From Musa acuminata AAA Group (lineage: Eukaryota; Streptophyta; Magnoliopsida; Zingiberales; Musaceae): a DNA stretch of 64,000 nucleotides. The position numbers and the translations under genes are program-made. The stretch spans positions 12,258,501-12,322,500 of the forward strand of contig NC_088342.1 in the NCBI RefSeq assembly GCF_036884655.1, given 5' to 3'. Of the stretch, positions 46,455 through 63,113 are shown one piece after another. Within the stretch, counting starts at the first letter, position 1, and the number at the start of each line of letters is the position of its first letter. The notes beneath the pieces are model-generated. The model was not told the DNA's origin, searched no databases, and worked only from the letters and a program-made list of their open reading frames with translations.

Positions 46455-48893
46455 GACTGCAAATCTCAGCCGTTCAAAAGATCTCCGTAAACACAAAAAA
46501 ATAAAAATAAATCACACAAAAAAGGGATTAGAAAAAGACAGTCCGACGCTTAAACTCTTTTTCTAATCAGCTTTTGCAAACAAGATGATGAGCATTACTA
46601 CTAATTAATTCGATTTTATTCGAATTTTATTTTTTTTTCTTAATTTGTTTCGAATGTGCACCTTCGGCCGTTTGATTACCATCATGTGGCAGAGAACCAG
46701 GAAGGCCCATCGATCGTCTAATGGGCCGGCCCAACCCATATATGTATCGTATGCCTGCAATTTGGACTAGTGCTTAGCCAATCGATCTAATTTGTGTTGA
46801 TCAAATGCTTGTTTGACGTGCAATCTTAATGGGTCACACATCATATTAAGAGGGTCAACATTCATATCTTCGTAGTAATCACCTATTGCATTATTTAAGA
46901 AAACGACGAAGAGTGGAAATTTTGCATGATGATGCCAATTCCAATAATAAATTGCGGCGATAATGAAATAAAGTATTGATGGTGATAACGATTGATAATT
47001 GATGATGATGATGATGATTGTTAGTCGACAATGGTATTAACATATTAGCGATGTAAATGATAATTTACCGAGTCGAAATAAGAGTTTTCTTTGTATGAGT
47101 TAATTATTTTTGGTTTTTTTTTATAAAAAAAAATTCTCTCTGATGAATAGTTTCTTTAATGTTCAACAATCTCCATGTAAAGCAGTAACAAAGTCAAAAT
47201 TAGGAAAATTATTCACAATCGATGAAACAAAGGAACAAATTAGGATGGATATTTTTCATAAAAATACAAATAACAGAAAAAGACAACAATTTCATGTATT
47301 ATTTCATGTAGAAATGGAGAACAAAAAGTAAACAAAGAGTAATATGATAGATGTATTATTTATTTACTCAAATGGTAACTGATGAAACCGGGATTTCATC
47401 TTAGATCTTTGCTATCAACAATCAAAGTCTTACCAACAAATCTAGTTTGTTTCACTAATATTTCTTTGACGATTCTGAATTATTCATAGGAGATGAAAAT
47501 TTCAGTAACAAGAGAATGATAGTTATTTCATTTTTGAATTGTGCAGTCATGAAAAATACTAAAAAAAAAAAGGATCATTTAGCCAAATAAAAACTCATTA
47601 ATGTTCAAAAGTGACATCTGAGATAATAGCTTGAATCTTAATTGACACAACATTTTCTCTTCTTACCTTTCACCTCATGAACTTAACTCTTTCAAGATAT
47701 ATTTGCTATCTTGAACCACTGGTCTTCTCTGATCAGTGAATTGAATAAAGAACCAATCGATTGGGGAAACCTTGCTATGGATCCACTATAGTATTCCCTT
47801 GTTTCGACAAACAAGTATCAGTAGGAACACTGTCTCTTTCTAACTAAATGAGCCAAAACTTATGACTCTCCAACAAAAGTTCCAATGGATTTTTGGCCAA
47901 ACATCTTAAATATAGTTCAAGTGAATCTAGTGATCACCTAATCAACGACCACAATCTTGGGATGTTTGAACTATGCTTTGTAAGGAATGCACACCAAACA
48001 CACACCATGGGAAACAAAGAGTCTCCATCCATCCTTTGTAGGTGTTTGCTTTGATGAGTGAGGAGAAGAGCAAGAGGTTAGACTTTGCCTCATTGTTGGA
48101 CTGTTGCGTCTCAACTGTTCATATACTGAAGCTGTAGAAATGAGAGAAACAGAGTTTGGTGATTTTGGACTCACCATCTTTCTACAAGAAAAAAGGGGAC
48201 AAAGAAGACTAATTTATGTTGAGTAGAAAGTTGTGAAGGAAGAAAGAACTACAGCTACTGGTGAGATCACATCACTCTCTGATTTCATGATTTGGACAGG
48301 GTTTTGTTTCTTCGGTCCATCATGGAATTGGTAGAGATGCATGACCATAGTTATGAATCATTCAGTGTTTGTATATTCATGGATGTTGAAAGATTTAGTG
48401 ATTTCACCTACACATCCAAAAGTCCATTGATGTTCCACATTTTCTATAAAGTCTATCCTGATATATGTTTGAAACCAATTATGGTCAGAAGCGCAAAGTT
48501 TATAACACATTTAAAAACCCAATGATGTTCAACATTGTCTATCAAGTCTATCTTGATATGCTTGAAAAGCCGACATACCATATCATAATCTCTCTCCTTG
48601 TGACTGTTTCATTCATTTTGCTTATTTCATCAAAAGGTATTTATGGTCAAAAGCACATAGCCAAGTTTTTAAGAAAGTTGTGTATAATGTGACTTTTTTA
48701 TTAGGCTTTCTTCCTAATCTCTAACAAAAGAATATGGTGTTTGAGCAAATCATAGGTAAATGAATTATGAGAAAGGAATGCATATGAATGTAACAAATCA
48801 AGAAATGGAACTGGAAAGATTACTGTGCTAATCTATATAGTTCATAATTTAGTGATCAGAAAAGGGTTGGAAGTCAGTGTCAGGTTAGAACAT

Positions 48894-48956
48894 GTATATA
48901 TACATGTATATATACATGTATATATATACATTTATATACACATATATATATATGTA
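48894..48956 (+). repeat. Repeats of catgtatata
   Basis: A short array of self-complementary catgtatata units with TA runs. Confidence 0.85.
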
Positions 48957-49386
48957 ATTACAAAAAAGTGTGATGCTTTCATATAAATAATTGACAAGAG
49001 AACATGGGTAGCAGATCATTTAATACATGCTTTAGGCTGTGATGAAATAAAGCATTCACCACCTGTTCCAATAACAGTGTTCTTCTCCACTCAAAAGCAT
49101 TGGCTTGAGACTTGGGCTTCCTTAAATCCCTCAGAAGACCAAAGTTGGCACAGATGTGGATTGATTCTGTCCATTCATGTGTCTCTGCTGCTGCCTCAAT
49201 AAACCACTGAGAGACCATAAACTAAGCGACATCGAGTCTGGCGAAGAAATAAAAGATGTGTTCTTTTTGCAGGAATGATTAACTTAAGCTGACAACAAAG
49301 CTCTGCAGATGTTGTAGCTGAAAAATAATTTATGAGAATTAGCTTCTGTTGTTGATGTAATTACTCATATGATTTTCTTTAGAATA

Positions 49387-49388
<2 letters not shown>

Positions 49389-49419
<31 letters not shown>
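49389..49419 (+). repeat. (TA)n microsatellite
   Basis: About 15 TA dinucleotides, some 470 bases upstream of the FLZ start. Confidence 0.95.
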
Positions 49420-49423
<4 letters not shown>

Positions 49424-49678
49424 AAATATATAAATATGAAAAAAAAAAATTTTAGATGACATGTATCAGTAATTTTGCTAAAATTGAAATCCTGGGAGAT
49501 TGGGGGGATCTTGACCGACGGGAACCGGCTGGTGACGGTAAAAGCCGGGAAGAACAAAGAAAAGGGGAAGCAACAACGATGGCGTCATAGTCACGTGAGG
49601 ATTGTTCTGGACGGGTTTGGCGTCGAGTTCGGGCTCCGCACTCCCTTTAACTACGAGAATGCCACAGCGTCAGGTGCG

Positions 49679-49681
<3 letters not shown>

Positions 49682-49710
<29 letters not shown>
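49682..49710 (+). repeat. (TA)n microsatellite near the FLZ gene
   Basis: About 14 TA dinucleotides, some 180 bases upstream of the FLZ start. It could include the gene's TATA region, but this is not resolvable from sequence alone. Confidence 0.9.
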
Positions 49711-49713
<3 letters not shown>

Positions 49714-49887
49714 TGGGAGAGCTTTCAAGAAGCTTAAGGATTGATCGCGGCGTTACGCTTGTCGATCGCTTGGCTGTCCATTCCAACTCGATTAGACGAA
49801 GACCAAAGCCGCGATTATTCGCAGTCCACCTATTCGTCGTGGTTCCGAGAGACCCACCATTATTGGAACTCCCACCCTCCTCTTTTT

Positions 49888-50409
49888 ATGACCCGCCCCA
49901 CCACCCCCAAGAGGAGCCGCCGTAGAAGCCTTGAGATCACCATGGACTCCTCTCGCTCTTCCTCTTTCTCTTCCTCTTCTCATGGATCGCTGAACGACGC
50001 CGGCCCCGAAGCAGGCAACAGCAGCGCCGCGTTGGGAAGGCTGTATTATGACGGCTTCGACGACGAACCGCGTCACTTCTTGGACTGCTGCTCCCTGTGC
50101 AGGAATCCCCTCGCGAGCAACCGCAACATATTCATGTACAGGTTGGGTGTGCAACCCTCTTTGTTGGAGTCATTTGTCATCTTCGTGGAGAGTGCTGGTG
50201 TGGGGTGAGTGGATTGATGGGTAGTTGGTTGCAGAGGGGACACGCCGTTCTGCAGCGAGGAGTGCCGGCAGGAGCAGATCGAGATCGACGAGGCCGGGGA
50301 GAACAGCCGGAAGCTCTCCGTGAAGGTGTCCAGGTCGAGGAAGGAGCGGCGGAAGAGTGGCGAGTCCCAGAAGATTCACGTCTGGGCCGACACTGCCGTG
50401 GCTAGGTAA
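49888..50409 (+). CDS. FCS-like zinc finger (FLZ) domain protein
   Basis: Two exons: 49888-50141 and 50235-50409, joined by a 93-bp GT-AG intron. The product has 142 residues. FLZ (DUF581) proteins are small plant adaptors that bind the SnRK1 energy-sensing kinase and respond to sugar and stress. The domain at about residues 64-104 reads FLDCCSLC, then NIFMYRGD, then FCSEECRQEQIEIDE. Its zinc ligands are Cys68, Cys71, Cys91 and Cys95, matching CX2C-X(17-19)-FCSXXC. The intron splits the Arg codon of MYRGD, a common place in this family. The N-terminal half is Ser-rich, with a basic KRSRRRS motif. The start is uncertain: the ATG at 49942 would remove the first 18 residues, and the frame is also open upstream. 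It faces CK2 beta tail to tail. Confidence 0.92.
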
Positions 50410-52819
50410 ACTACGGCACACTCGATATAAAGCTGTGGGTAGTGTACAAGGTTGAAACCCGAGAGGAGTGGCAAAGAGGAAGAAGCTCTTTTGCTTGCAT
50501 AGGGCGACGAGTGTTGTAACCTTTGCCTGGGTTGAGACTTGTTCTTCATCGCTTTTCTTACTGTTTGTTGTTCTTGATGAAGTGGTAATCGAGGCTTTGA
50601 TCCCTCTCTAATTCTGTTGTCTGATGACTTAACGCATAAAGAAACTTAAATGCTAAATTCGTCTAGGTTTCGACTGGAGAAAACAACAAACACCAACATC
50701 TGGAAGGTGACGGACGAGCTAAACTACTTGAACATAAGTCTACTTCATAGTGGATTGATTAAGCTGTCAACTTAAAACTGTTGTTGTTCATGCTGGGAAT
50801 CAGGTCGTATCGTACGAGAAACAAGTGTAATAAGCAAACATCGGAACCTAGCCCACTGGTTTCTCCTTTAATCTTGCATGTACTGACTGTTTCAGCATAA
50901 AAGGTTCAATGAGGGCACACACATTTTTACGAGAATAAATTCATTGAGAACACATATCCTCGGACATGAAACCAAATTAACTTTGAGATGGATTTCGTTT
51001 CCGCTTGACATGTTGGATGAGCGGCGGTTCTAACATGACGAAGACCATTCAATTAGGAGCAGGTCAGTGAGGTGACAGGCGCCGGTAAAAGTGTTCCCTC
51101 ATCAACCTTGCAACAACGCACAAACACCTGCCATGTGTCGACAGATACGACGTATCTGGTGTACTATTGGTCTCACTCCCTTCCGCGTGTAAAATGAGAC
51201 ATTATATGAAACAGTGAAGTTGGCGTTTTGACATGTAGTTTTAGGATATAAAGAGAAATAATTTTTGTGTATAAACAAATATTAATAGGTCATAAGATAT
51301 ACGTAAAAAATCTCTTCAATATGAAGGGTAAAAATCACGTGATAAATTAGAGATAATTTATTATAATAATAATAAATACATAAACCTTAATCTCTTATCT
51401 AAAATCCTAACAACAATCACAAAAGAATAACTAAGATACAAGGATCATGTCACTATGTATAATATCTAAATCCTCCCTAATTCTCTTCAAGTAATCATAA
51501 TAAGAATTTACTGTAGATCTGATTTAACCTGAGATGAAAGCATTGTTAGATGATTGCGAACAATCTCTTTGTATTATCCTTGTTTTTTTCCCTTTCTTTC
51601 TCTTCCTTTTCTGTCTTGTTCTTCTCCTTTTCTTTGAAATCTCGTGACTACAAAAAACTATACTCCCCTGATATAAATTAGGATTAGATTAAGAGGGAGT
51701 GAACTGATAAAACCCACCTTAAACTGAATATGGGTTATCAACCCAACAATGAGAACCTATGTGACCATTCCATGAGACTCCGCAAAAGTTCATGAAGCCA
51801 ATTCCACATCCAATAGCTTCATCCCTCTTATATTATGGCATCTGTTGATAACTAAGAAGAAGAAGAATATAGATCTAGCATTCAATGAACATGAAACAAG
51901 CAACGACGGTTACAATGGCATGACAGAACAGGCCAATCACTGTTATGCTGTGGTTGACAGAACAGGCCTTGCCTCTTATGTTATCTCCATCTTACAACAG
52001 GATTTTATGTACGAATTTTGTTTCTATAAACTAATGCAGCCCCCAACACTATCGCCCAACCGCATGCTTCTGTCCCCGTATGATGGGATTTACGATGATC
52101 TTTTTGGAGGCATGATCTAATTATTCATATAAAAAACACAACTTATCTCTGAAGAGGAGTTGTTGATGGTTAACCACATTAATATCATACATCACAGCAA
52201 TTTTACTATCAAATTTACGCCACACACACCGTAAAAGAAGATATTAACTAGTCATTGGTCCCAAGTGTGGTCGTCGAAATAAATGCATGTCACAGTTCAA
52301 ATTACATTTTACCACATAAAAAAGCATATTTCGAAGAAAAGCATACATCAAGATATACTTGATGCAACAGGCAAGGGAGCATTCACTCTTTTCAAGACGT
52401 AAGAATAATTTACAGCCTACAATCTCAGCAGCGGTACACATCTATAACCACGCAGTGTAAGGAAAAAAGCACACACATATATAACCACAGAAAACTCTGA
52501 AATTATTCCTATTATTAGTGTCATGGTGTTGTAGAAGGTATCTAGATATTAAAACACCTACATTAGATTACTGTCAAATAAACAAAAAAGTTACAAGAAA
52601 AGCAAAAGGTGGCTAACCTTGCAAATTGAGACATGGAAATTAATAATCAACCATAAAAGTTACACTTGCACAGTCGTTACAAGATTAAAATAAAACAACT
52701 TGAGTTAGGACAACCCAAAGTAGATATTATCCCAAAAGCAAGGATAGGTTAACACTTTCTACTTCTGAACCCCCTCCAGATACAACAAAATTCTCTTTGT
52801 TTGGCAGCTCAGCTCCAAT
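50410..52819. other. Intergenic region between the FLZ and CK2 beta genes
   Basis: It contains the 3' ends of the two convergent genes, and between them AT-rich DNA with no recognised gene. The frames at 51845-52120 (+) and 52244-52441 (-) show no domain. Sequence around 51200-51800 has a repeat-like texture but no ends could be defined. Confidence 0.55.
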
Positions 52820-57498
<4,679 letters not shown>

Positions 57499-58150
57499 AT
57501 CTCCCTCCTCTTCGATTCACTCACCACGTTTCTCCAAAAATGAAACGGCCGGAAATCGATTCACCATTCCATTCAAAAAGAAGATAAAAGGAAACCCTAA
57601 AATCTGGAGAAAACGGCAAATCTGGTGCTACGGAGCCCTCGATTTCGAGAAGAACGAGAAGAAATTTGGCGCAGACGGAGGAAAACCAGAAGAGGATTCC
57701 CGTTCCCAATTCCTCTCCTAAGGGAGGAGAGAGACGGAAGGGGAGAGTTGAGTACTCTCTGTCTGGGGTCGAAGTGCAAAGGGGGGGGGGGGGGAGAAGA
57801 GGCAGGACGAGGAAGAGGGGCACAAAAGTAAATAGGAGTGTCCTAGTTCGTTAAGATGCGTAAATTTGATGGCATCCTGACCGTTCCTTATGGGACGACA
57901 TAGTTTCTGAGAGGTTTCGCTCGCGATTCATGGATTGCGCTCGGCCAACGTGCCCACGGTCCGGACGATATTGTTGACATGCCACATTTCTGTTGGCTGA
58001 CTCGGTACGTGGTGCAACGGACCAAATTCCAACAATAAATCCCTCGTTTAATTTTGCTAATTAAAATTAATGTTAATTAATAAAAAAAGATGTTCAATTA
58101 GATACGGAGGAATTTGGAAATTCGTCGAGACTGGAACTGAGATCGCGGCA
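57499..58150 (-). promoter_or_regulatory. 5' flank and likely 5' UTR of the CK2 beta gene
   Basis: The first 330 bases upstream of the start codon are strongly purine/pyrimidine-skewed (pyrimidine-rich on the gene's strand), as in many plant leader regions. They include a 14-G run at 57781-57794 on the plus strand. No TATA box could be assigned with confidence. The short frames here are composition artefacts. Confidence 0.4.
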
Positions 58151-58750
58151 TGAGAGAGTAACCCATGTAGCCTTGACCATGGTTCAAGAACCGAGGGTCT
58201 GGTTCCGATTTCCAACCACTAATTTTTTATTTTTTTCTAAATTAAAAATAATTTAAAATATAAAAAAAATTATAATTTTATTTTTTAAATTAAAAAAAAA
58301 AGATGTATGTTTAATATTATGACCATGTACATCTATAATGAGTGCAATCACATAAAATATTATTATAAAATAGATAAAATTATAAAATTTTTAATCACTT
58401 TTGATCATGTTTCAATCGTTCTTTCGATTAACATATCGAATAGTTAATCAGACGATCTCTTTCATCGTCTTGGTTCAATCATTAATACATATTTTATTTT
58501 AATTAATCAACTATCAGGATATATCTTACAACTTGTTTCACAACTATCATGTAAATTATTATTAAAATTAAAAAGATTGTTGTATATTATACTCACTATT
58601 CAAAAATAAGAAACTCTATATATGTAGTACTATCATTGTAATTCAAAAAAAACTTAGAAACATATCAAGCTTAGAGCTCGTCCGATGATCCTTTTAATTT
58701 TTTTTTTATCTTTGTAATAATAATTTCTTTGTAACCGTCAAATAAGTTAA
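58151..58750. other. AT-rich intergenic DNA
   Basis: No gene. The stretch near 58180-58230 (catggttcaagaaccgag onward) resembles the inverted outer part of 60480-60570 and may be one end of the hAT relic that follows. Confidence 0.4.
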
Positions 58751-58759
58751 CGATCAGTT

Positions 58760-59720
58760 TTTTTAACTTCTATTCTAAACTTTTATAATAAATAGATAAA
58801 TAATCTTAAGTCGTTTAATCTAATATAAGGATAAAAAACACAAGCAACTAAATAAATCGATAAATTGTTTTTTAAAAAATAATTTATTCATTTTGATTTC
58901 ATTGCTATTTAAATCATTATCATTTTGGTATTCTTCTAAAGCACCAATAATATTAATATAATTAATTTTAAAAATATGAGTAATAGAATAATAAACATCA
59001 AATCAAGTATAGGTAGCATTATATAATTTATATATTCTTTCATAAACATTCCAATGTTTTGGATATAAGCTAACTTATCTAACATTATTTGTAATAAAAG
59101 TACATAATAATTTTTTATACTTTTAAAATTTTTTTAAGCAATTTATATGTATAATTTTATCAAATAGAAACATCCCTAGAAAATCTTTTGGGTCTTTTAC
59201 TATTTAATATTTAAAATTTCCTTCTTGTATCCGTAAGTTTAAACCATGACAAGAACACCTAACACCCGAAAAAAAATAAAAATATGTTGACACACTTATT
59301 GTAATTTCATAATAAAAGCGGTATTTGTCGTTACACTCTCAAAACTAATTAAATTTTTTTAACAACCAAATTATATTCTTCTAAAATAATTTTTATTATT
59401 CTATAAATGTTATCGATTATATGTCATTCATCAAAACCTCTAAAAGCAATAATTTATTTTTACATGATCTAATCACTATCAATCTAATTATAAGTGATTC
59501 CCATATACAAGTGTATTTGCTAGTAATCACTCTAAATATCAGCACAAATAGAAATACAATTTATATTTTTTTAAAATATTGTGTAAAGTATGGGTAAGAG
59601 TAGTTTGAGGAATATGTTTGGCAACGATTCAAAGCCCTTTTCAATATAATCAATAAAACTGATTGTTTCATTAAAACTAAAAAAATAAATGTTTGATGGA
59701 AATTAATCTAGCTAATGCTT
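58760..59720 (-). pseudogene. hAT-family transposase relic
   Basis: Read on the minus strand with many stops, conserved hAT blocks appear in the right order. FNETISFIDYIEKGFESLP lies near 59660. CADI.SDY.QIHLYMGITYN.ID is near 59480-59540, corresponding to the SDIWS...YMGVT.HWID motif. A SFESVTTNTAF block near 59330 corresponds to the DNA-binding catalytic stretch. A VACVFYPYIRLND block near 58820 recalls the LDPRYKL motif. Dots mark stop codons. The N-terminal BED zinc finger and the C-terminal dimerisation region could not be found. It is clearly dead. Similar inverted sequences near 58180 and 60560 could be the remains of the element's ends. Confidence 0.5.
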
Positions 59721-60850
59721 CACCATTTTTTTAGTAAAAAATTGAAAAGTGAGATTAATGGGGTAACTAAATATTTATGTTTAAATTTTTTTCATATTAG
59801 CTTATGTTGAATGTTATTTCTCACGAAAAGTTTCATATCCTTTTTTTTTTCAATTTAAAAATCTAATATGGTAGTTAAATATAACATAGAAGGTATCATT
59901 TATGTTTCATATATTTTTAAAGTACAATTTGAAGATGTGTTTGACTTATTTTGGTCGTCCTATCAAATTCCTTCGGCTTTAGCTAAACATTAATGTGTTA
60001 GCTTTCTTGGGTTATTGCCAGACTTTTATTTTCAGTGAAATAACGGCTTCCATTTGTCATAAAAAATCAAAGAGGAAGTTTAAGAGAGCATATGAGAGAT
60101 TAACAATGTATTATAGATGCTTAATCCAATGCGAAAGGAATAATAAGTGGTTTGAAGTGGTATTTATAAGGTTTTTAGATTTTTTTTTCTAAAATGTCCC
60201 AAAACTAATTGTTATTTGGCTATAGGAAGGTGTAAATTTATTTTTTATATTTTAATATATTTGTAATTATGAAAATAACTAAATCACCCCTAAAATAATC
60301 ATTATTATATGACTTTTGGGAGAGATAAACTAGTCATTTATCCCTCCTCGAACAGTCGGGTCGATTATTTGAGCCTCAATGGTTGGTCAATACTAACATT
60401 AATTGAGAGACCCCCACTTCCCCCTCCGGTACCAATGGTTCAAACCAGAACCAAAAATCGTTAATTTTAATTCTTAAACCGTTGATTTCAATTCTTGAAT
60501 CGTCAATTTTGAAATTAACGGTTTTGGTTTTCCAAACTTAAAGAATCGAAACTGAATCACTGATTACAACCATGATAAAATAAAATAAAATAAAATAAAC
60601 AATTGACATGATTAAAACATGAATTATACATTCGTCTAAGACACGATAATATACAAAGCGTCTAACATGAGGAAAAGTATCCTTCTGCACATAATGAGTT
60701 CCTCCCAGAAATGATGTGTCTATACATGAGAAAATAACATGTAACTCATTTGGCACCATACAAAATAAGATATATTAACGATTTTAAGTTGAACTCATCG
60801 TTATTATTCTGAACTCACTGAGCTCAAGTTGAGCTCTTAAGCTTCTTTGG
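59721..60850. other. AT-rich repeat-derived DNA
   Basis: No gene recognised. The (AAAAT)n run at 60573-60598 and the passage around aaccagaaccaaaaatcg near 60435-60455 look like the edge of a DNA transposon. The frame at 59995-60192 has no known domain. Confidence 0.4.
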
Positions 60851-61155
60851 ACATTTCTAACTTATAATTATAATTATAATTAGGATCCTTTTATTTTTTT
60901 AAGTTTTTAAATAATATTTTATTAAGTTTAATTAGTTAAGTAAAAATCAGATAAAGATTTATTTAATATTTATTTATTATTAAAAATCTAAATTCTAATG
61001 GACTTTGAGTGGAACTCTATATATGTTTCTTTTCACCGATCAATGAAATATTATTCACTCTTTTCACAAATCCTAGGAGGGTGATCCCCTCGAAGTGATC
61101 ATCCAAATTTCTCCTCTTTTTTCTATAATAAAACCCAAGAGTCTTATTATTTGAT
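60851..61155 (+). mobile_element. LTR end of a second copia-like lineage, relic
   Basis: The string near 61030-61150 (gatcaatgaaatattattc, cctaggagggtgatcccc, aacccaagagtcttattattt) has the shape of an R-U5 end. It is followed by tttgatatcacagcaac, which looks like a decayed tggtatcagagc primer-binding site. No matching second LTR is present in the window. Confidence 0.35.
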
Positions 61156-61560
61156 ATCACAGCAACGATTCTTAACGTTTTTACTACAATTTCTCACAAC
61201 ACCATATTGCAGCTATCATCATCTAAAAAAAAAAAAAAAAGAAGAAGAAGAAGAAAGCCTCTGTTTCCTAACCACGGTCCTCGGCATCTCTACAACCGCC
61301 TCAACCATGCCTCCACCGGAGATGACACTGCGAGTAGTGTGCCTCCTAGTTGAGAGCAACGTGAGGGCAGTGAGCCTCGTCCCGTTCGACGAGAAAGGGT
61401 CATTGTCGTTGCTTCTCGGCCAGCGATCACCACCACTCGCCTCCTAGGTGCGATCCTCGCTACCTCCCCTTGGGTTGCAACCATAGCCACTCGACTATCC
61501 CTCCTCACGCTGATCAAAATAGGGTAACCATGACCGTCGAAGCCACCTTGTTTCCTCAAT
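61156..61560. other. Unassigned GC-richer fragment
   Basis: About 300 bases of higher GC (from 61260) with open but unrecognised frames on both strands. It is flanked by retroelement pieces and preceded by an A-run with (GAA)n at 61225-61256. It could be internal sequence of the preceding element. No domain can be named. Confidence 0.3.
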
Positions 61561-61772
61561 CGCTCGCGATCCTTCGGTGTCGCCAACCTATGAATTAAAA
61601 TCATTTCAACTTAGACTAGAATGTCATCATTTATTTGAATGATGTTTTATTTCAATATGACATATTGATAGAGAGAGTTTAGTTTAAACTTCGTCATTAA
61701 TTGATTATTATCATAAAAAAGGGGAAGATTATTGAATCTCGAATTTTGATGATGACAACTAGTTGATGACAG
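61561..61772 (+). mobile_element. SIRE-like 3' tail plus LTR start, plus strand
   Basis: This matches the end of the spacer, the polypurine tract (aaaaaaggggaagat, 61715-61729) and the first bases of an LTR (tattgaatctcgaattttg, from 61730). It corresponds to 10900-11050 in element A. The LTR stops after about 35 bases, where the opposite-strand tail of element F begins. Confidence 0.6.
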
Positions 61773-62004
61773 AGTTGAAACCAAACTCCCCCTATCAATA
61801 TGTCATATTGAAATGAACCTTGAATTCAAGTCAAAGTAATTTTAATCATGAATCTCATCATATGTAATACACCATATACATCATTATAATAAAATAATGA
61901 GCATTACATATATAATCAAAGTGCATCATATCATGCATGATTCAAATCATCATCATACCTTCTCTCCCTTTGTCATCAACAAAAAGGAGAAGTGCAACTA
62001 TCAA

Positions 62005-62280
62005 TGTTTTAGAGATATGTAAGCTTAACAATTTAGCAAAATTTTCATCACTTTAGAACATGCAAGCCAGTGAGTTCTTTCTTCTCTTTTGAGAAGTGCA
62101 AGCTAGCAATTTTTGCTTCTTTTGCAATGCGTAAGCTAGTAAATTTTATATCATTTTACAACATGTAAGCTAGCAAATTTCACATCATTTTAGAATATGC
62201 AAGTGAGCAAGTTTTCTTCTCTTTGAAATGTGTAAGCTAGCAAGTTTTCTCCTTGAAATATATAAGCTAACAATACTTTC
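62005..62280 (+). repeat. Imperfect repeats of about 45 bp in the F spacer
   Basis: The motif (g/t)aagctag(c/t)aa(a/g)ttt recurs at roughly regular spacing about six or seven times, with tttctt or ttttaga filler between copies. It is non-coding. Confidence 0.7.
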
Positions 62281-63065
62281 TCTCCCTTTGTTATTCTCAT
62301 AAAACAAGGGAAGAATACAATATTAAAGTTCATTTCCCTTTACATTAATTTTCAAATCATGACAAAGATAAATAAAAAGGATAAATTTACATCAATATTT
62401 TAATCATAAAAAATAAAAGATCAAGTCATGAATACTAAAAGACCATGTATCATTTTTGATAAAATTTTCTTTTGTAAATAAAAGGAATGATAGGAAATGA
62501 TCTTGATTTAAAAAGAAAACTCAAGCTATAAAAATCAAGAAATCAATATTATAATCCAAAAAATATATAAGAAGAGTTTATGCATTTTAGAGATTTAACA
62601 TTTAAGCTAGAACTTTTGTTTGCCTAAATTTAACATTCAAGCTAATAATTTTCTTACTCCCCTTGGTCATTATAAGAAAGAAGAAGAGAGGAATAATACA
62701 ACGATGCAATTCATTTTCTTCTAATATCAATGTACTAAGCATCACATAAGGTATACAACCATAAATATAAAGAATTTATACATAATAAAACTTAAGTCAT
62801 AAATTATCAAGGTGTCAAGTGGCATATCATGGTTTCTTAGGACAAGTCTCCTCTTTAGTAAATAGCAAAAAGAATAATAGGAGAATAGAATATAAAAAAT
62901 CTTAATTTATTATAAAAATCTTAATTCATAATAAATCTCAATTTATAAATATCAAGTGAAAGTATCAAGATTCGTTTGCATGAATCTCTTCTTTAGTGAA
63001 AAGGAACATAAGAGAATAAAAGATCTTATTCATGTATAAAAAATCTCAAGTTGTCAAGAGCCCGA

Positions 63066-63068
<3 letters not shown>

Positions 63069-63107
<39 letters not shown>
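63069..63107 (+). repeat. (AT)n microsatellite
   Basis: About 19 AT dinucleotides within the spacer of derivative F. Confidence 0.95.

Positions 63108-63113
<6 letters not shown>

Larger units (their letters stand above)
46455..49887. other. Intergenic region between RING ligase and FLZ gene
   Basis: It starts with the RING gene's 3' UTR. A cluster of three TGGGCC sites lies at 46704-46732. An imperfect duplication occurs near 48422-48502 and 48518-48670. TA-rich microsatellites are at 48894-48956, 49389-49419 and 49682-49710. The short frames (for example 48292-48525) have no recognisable family. Confidence 0.55.

Noticed and set aside
45477..46496. Long open frames antisense to, or out of frame with, the RING ligase gene (100-190 residues)
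   Set aside because: They result from high GC at third positions. Only the spliced plus-strand frame gives a conserved family with all zinc ligands.
49475..49744. Open frame just upstream of the FLZ gene (89 residues, ending in Ile-Tyr repeats)
   Set aside because: It runs through a (TA)n microsatellite and matches nothing. More likely promoter or leader sequence.
62005..62280. Regular short repeats that might suggest a CRISPR array
   Set aside because: The units are degenerate, the spacers are not of constant length, and this is a plant retroelement spacer.
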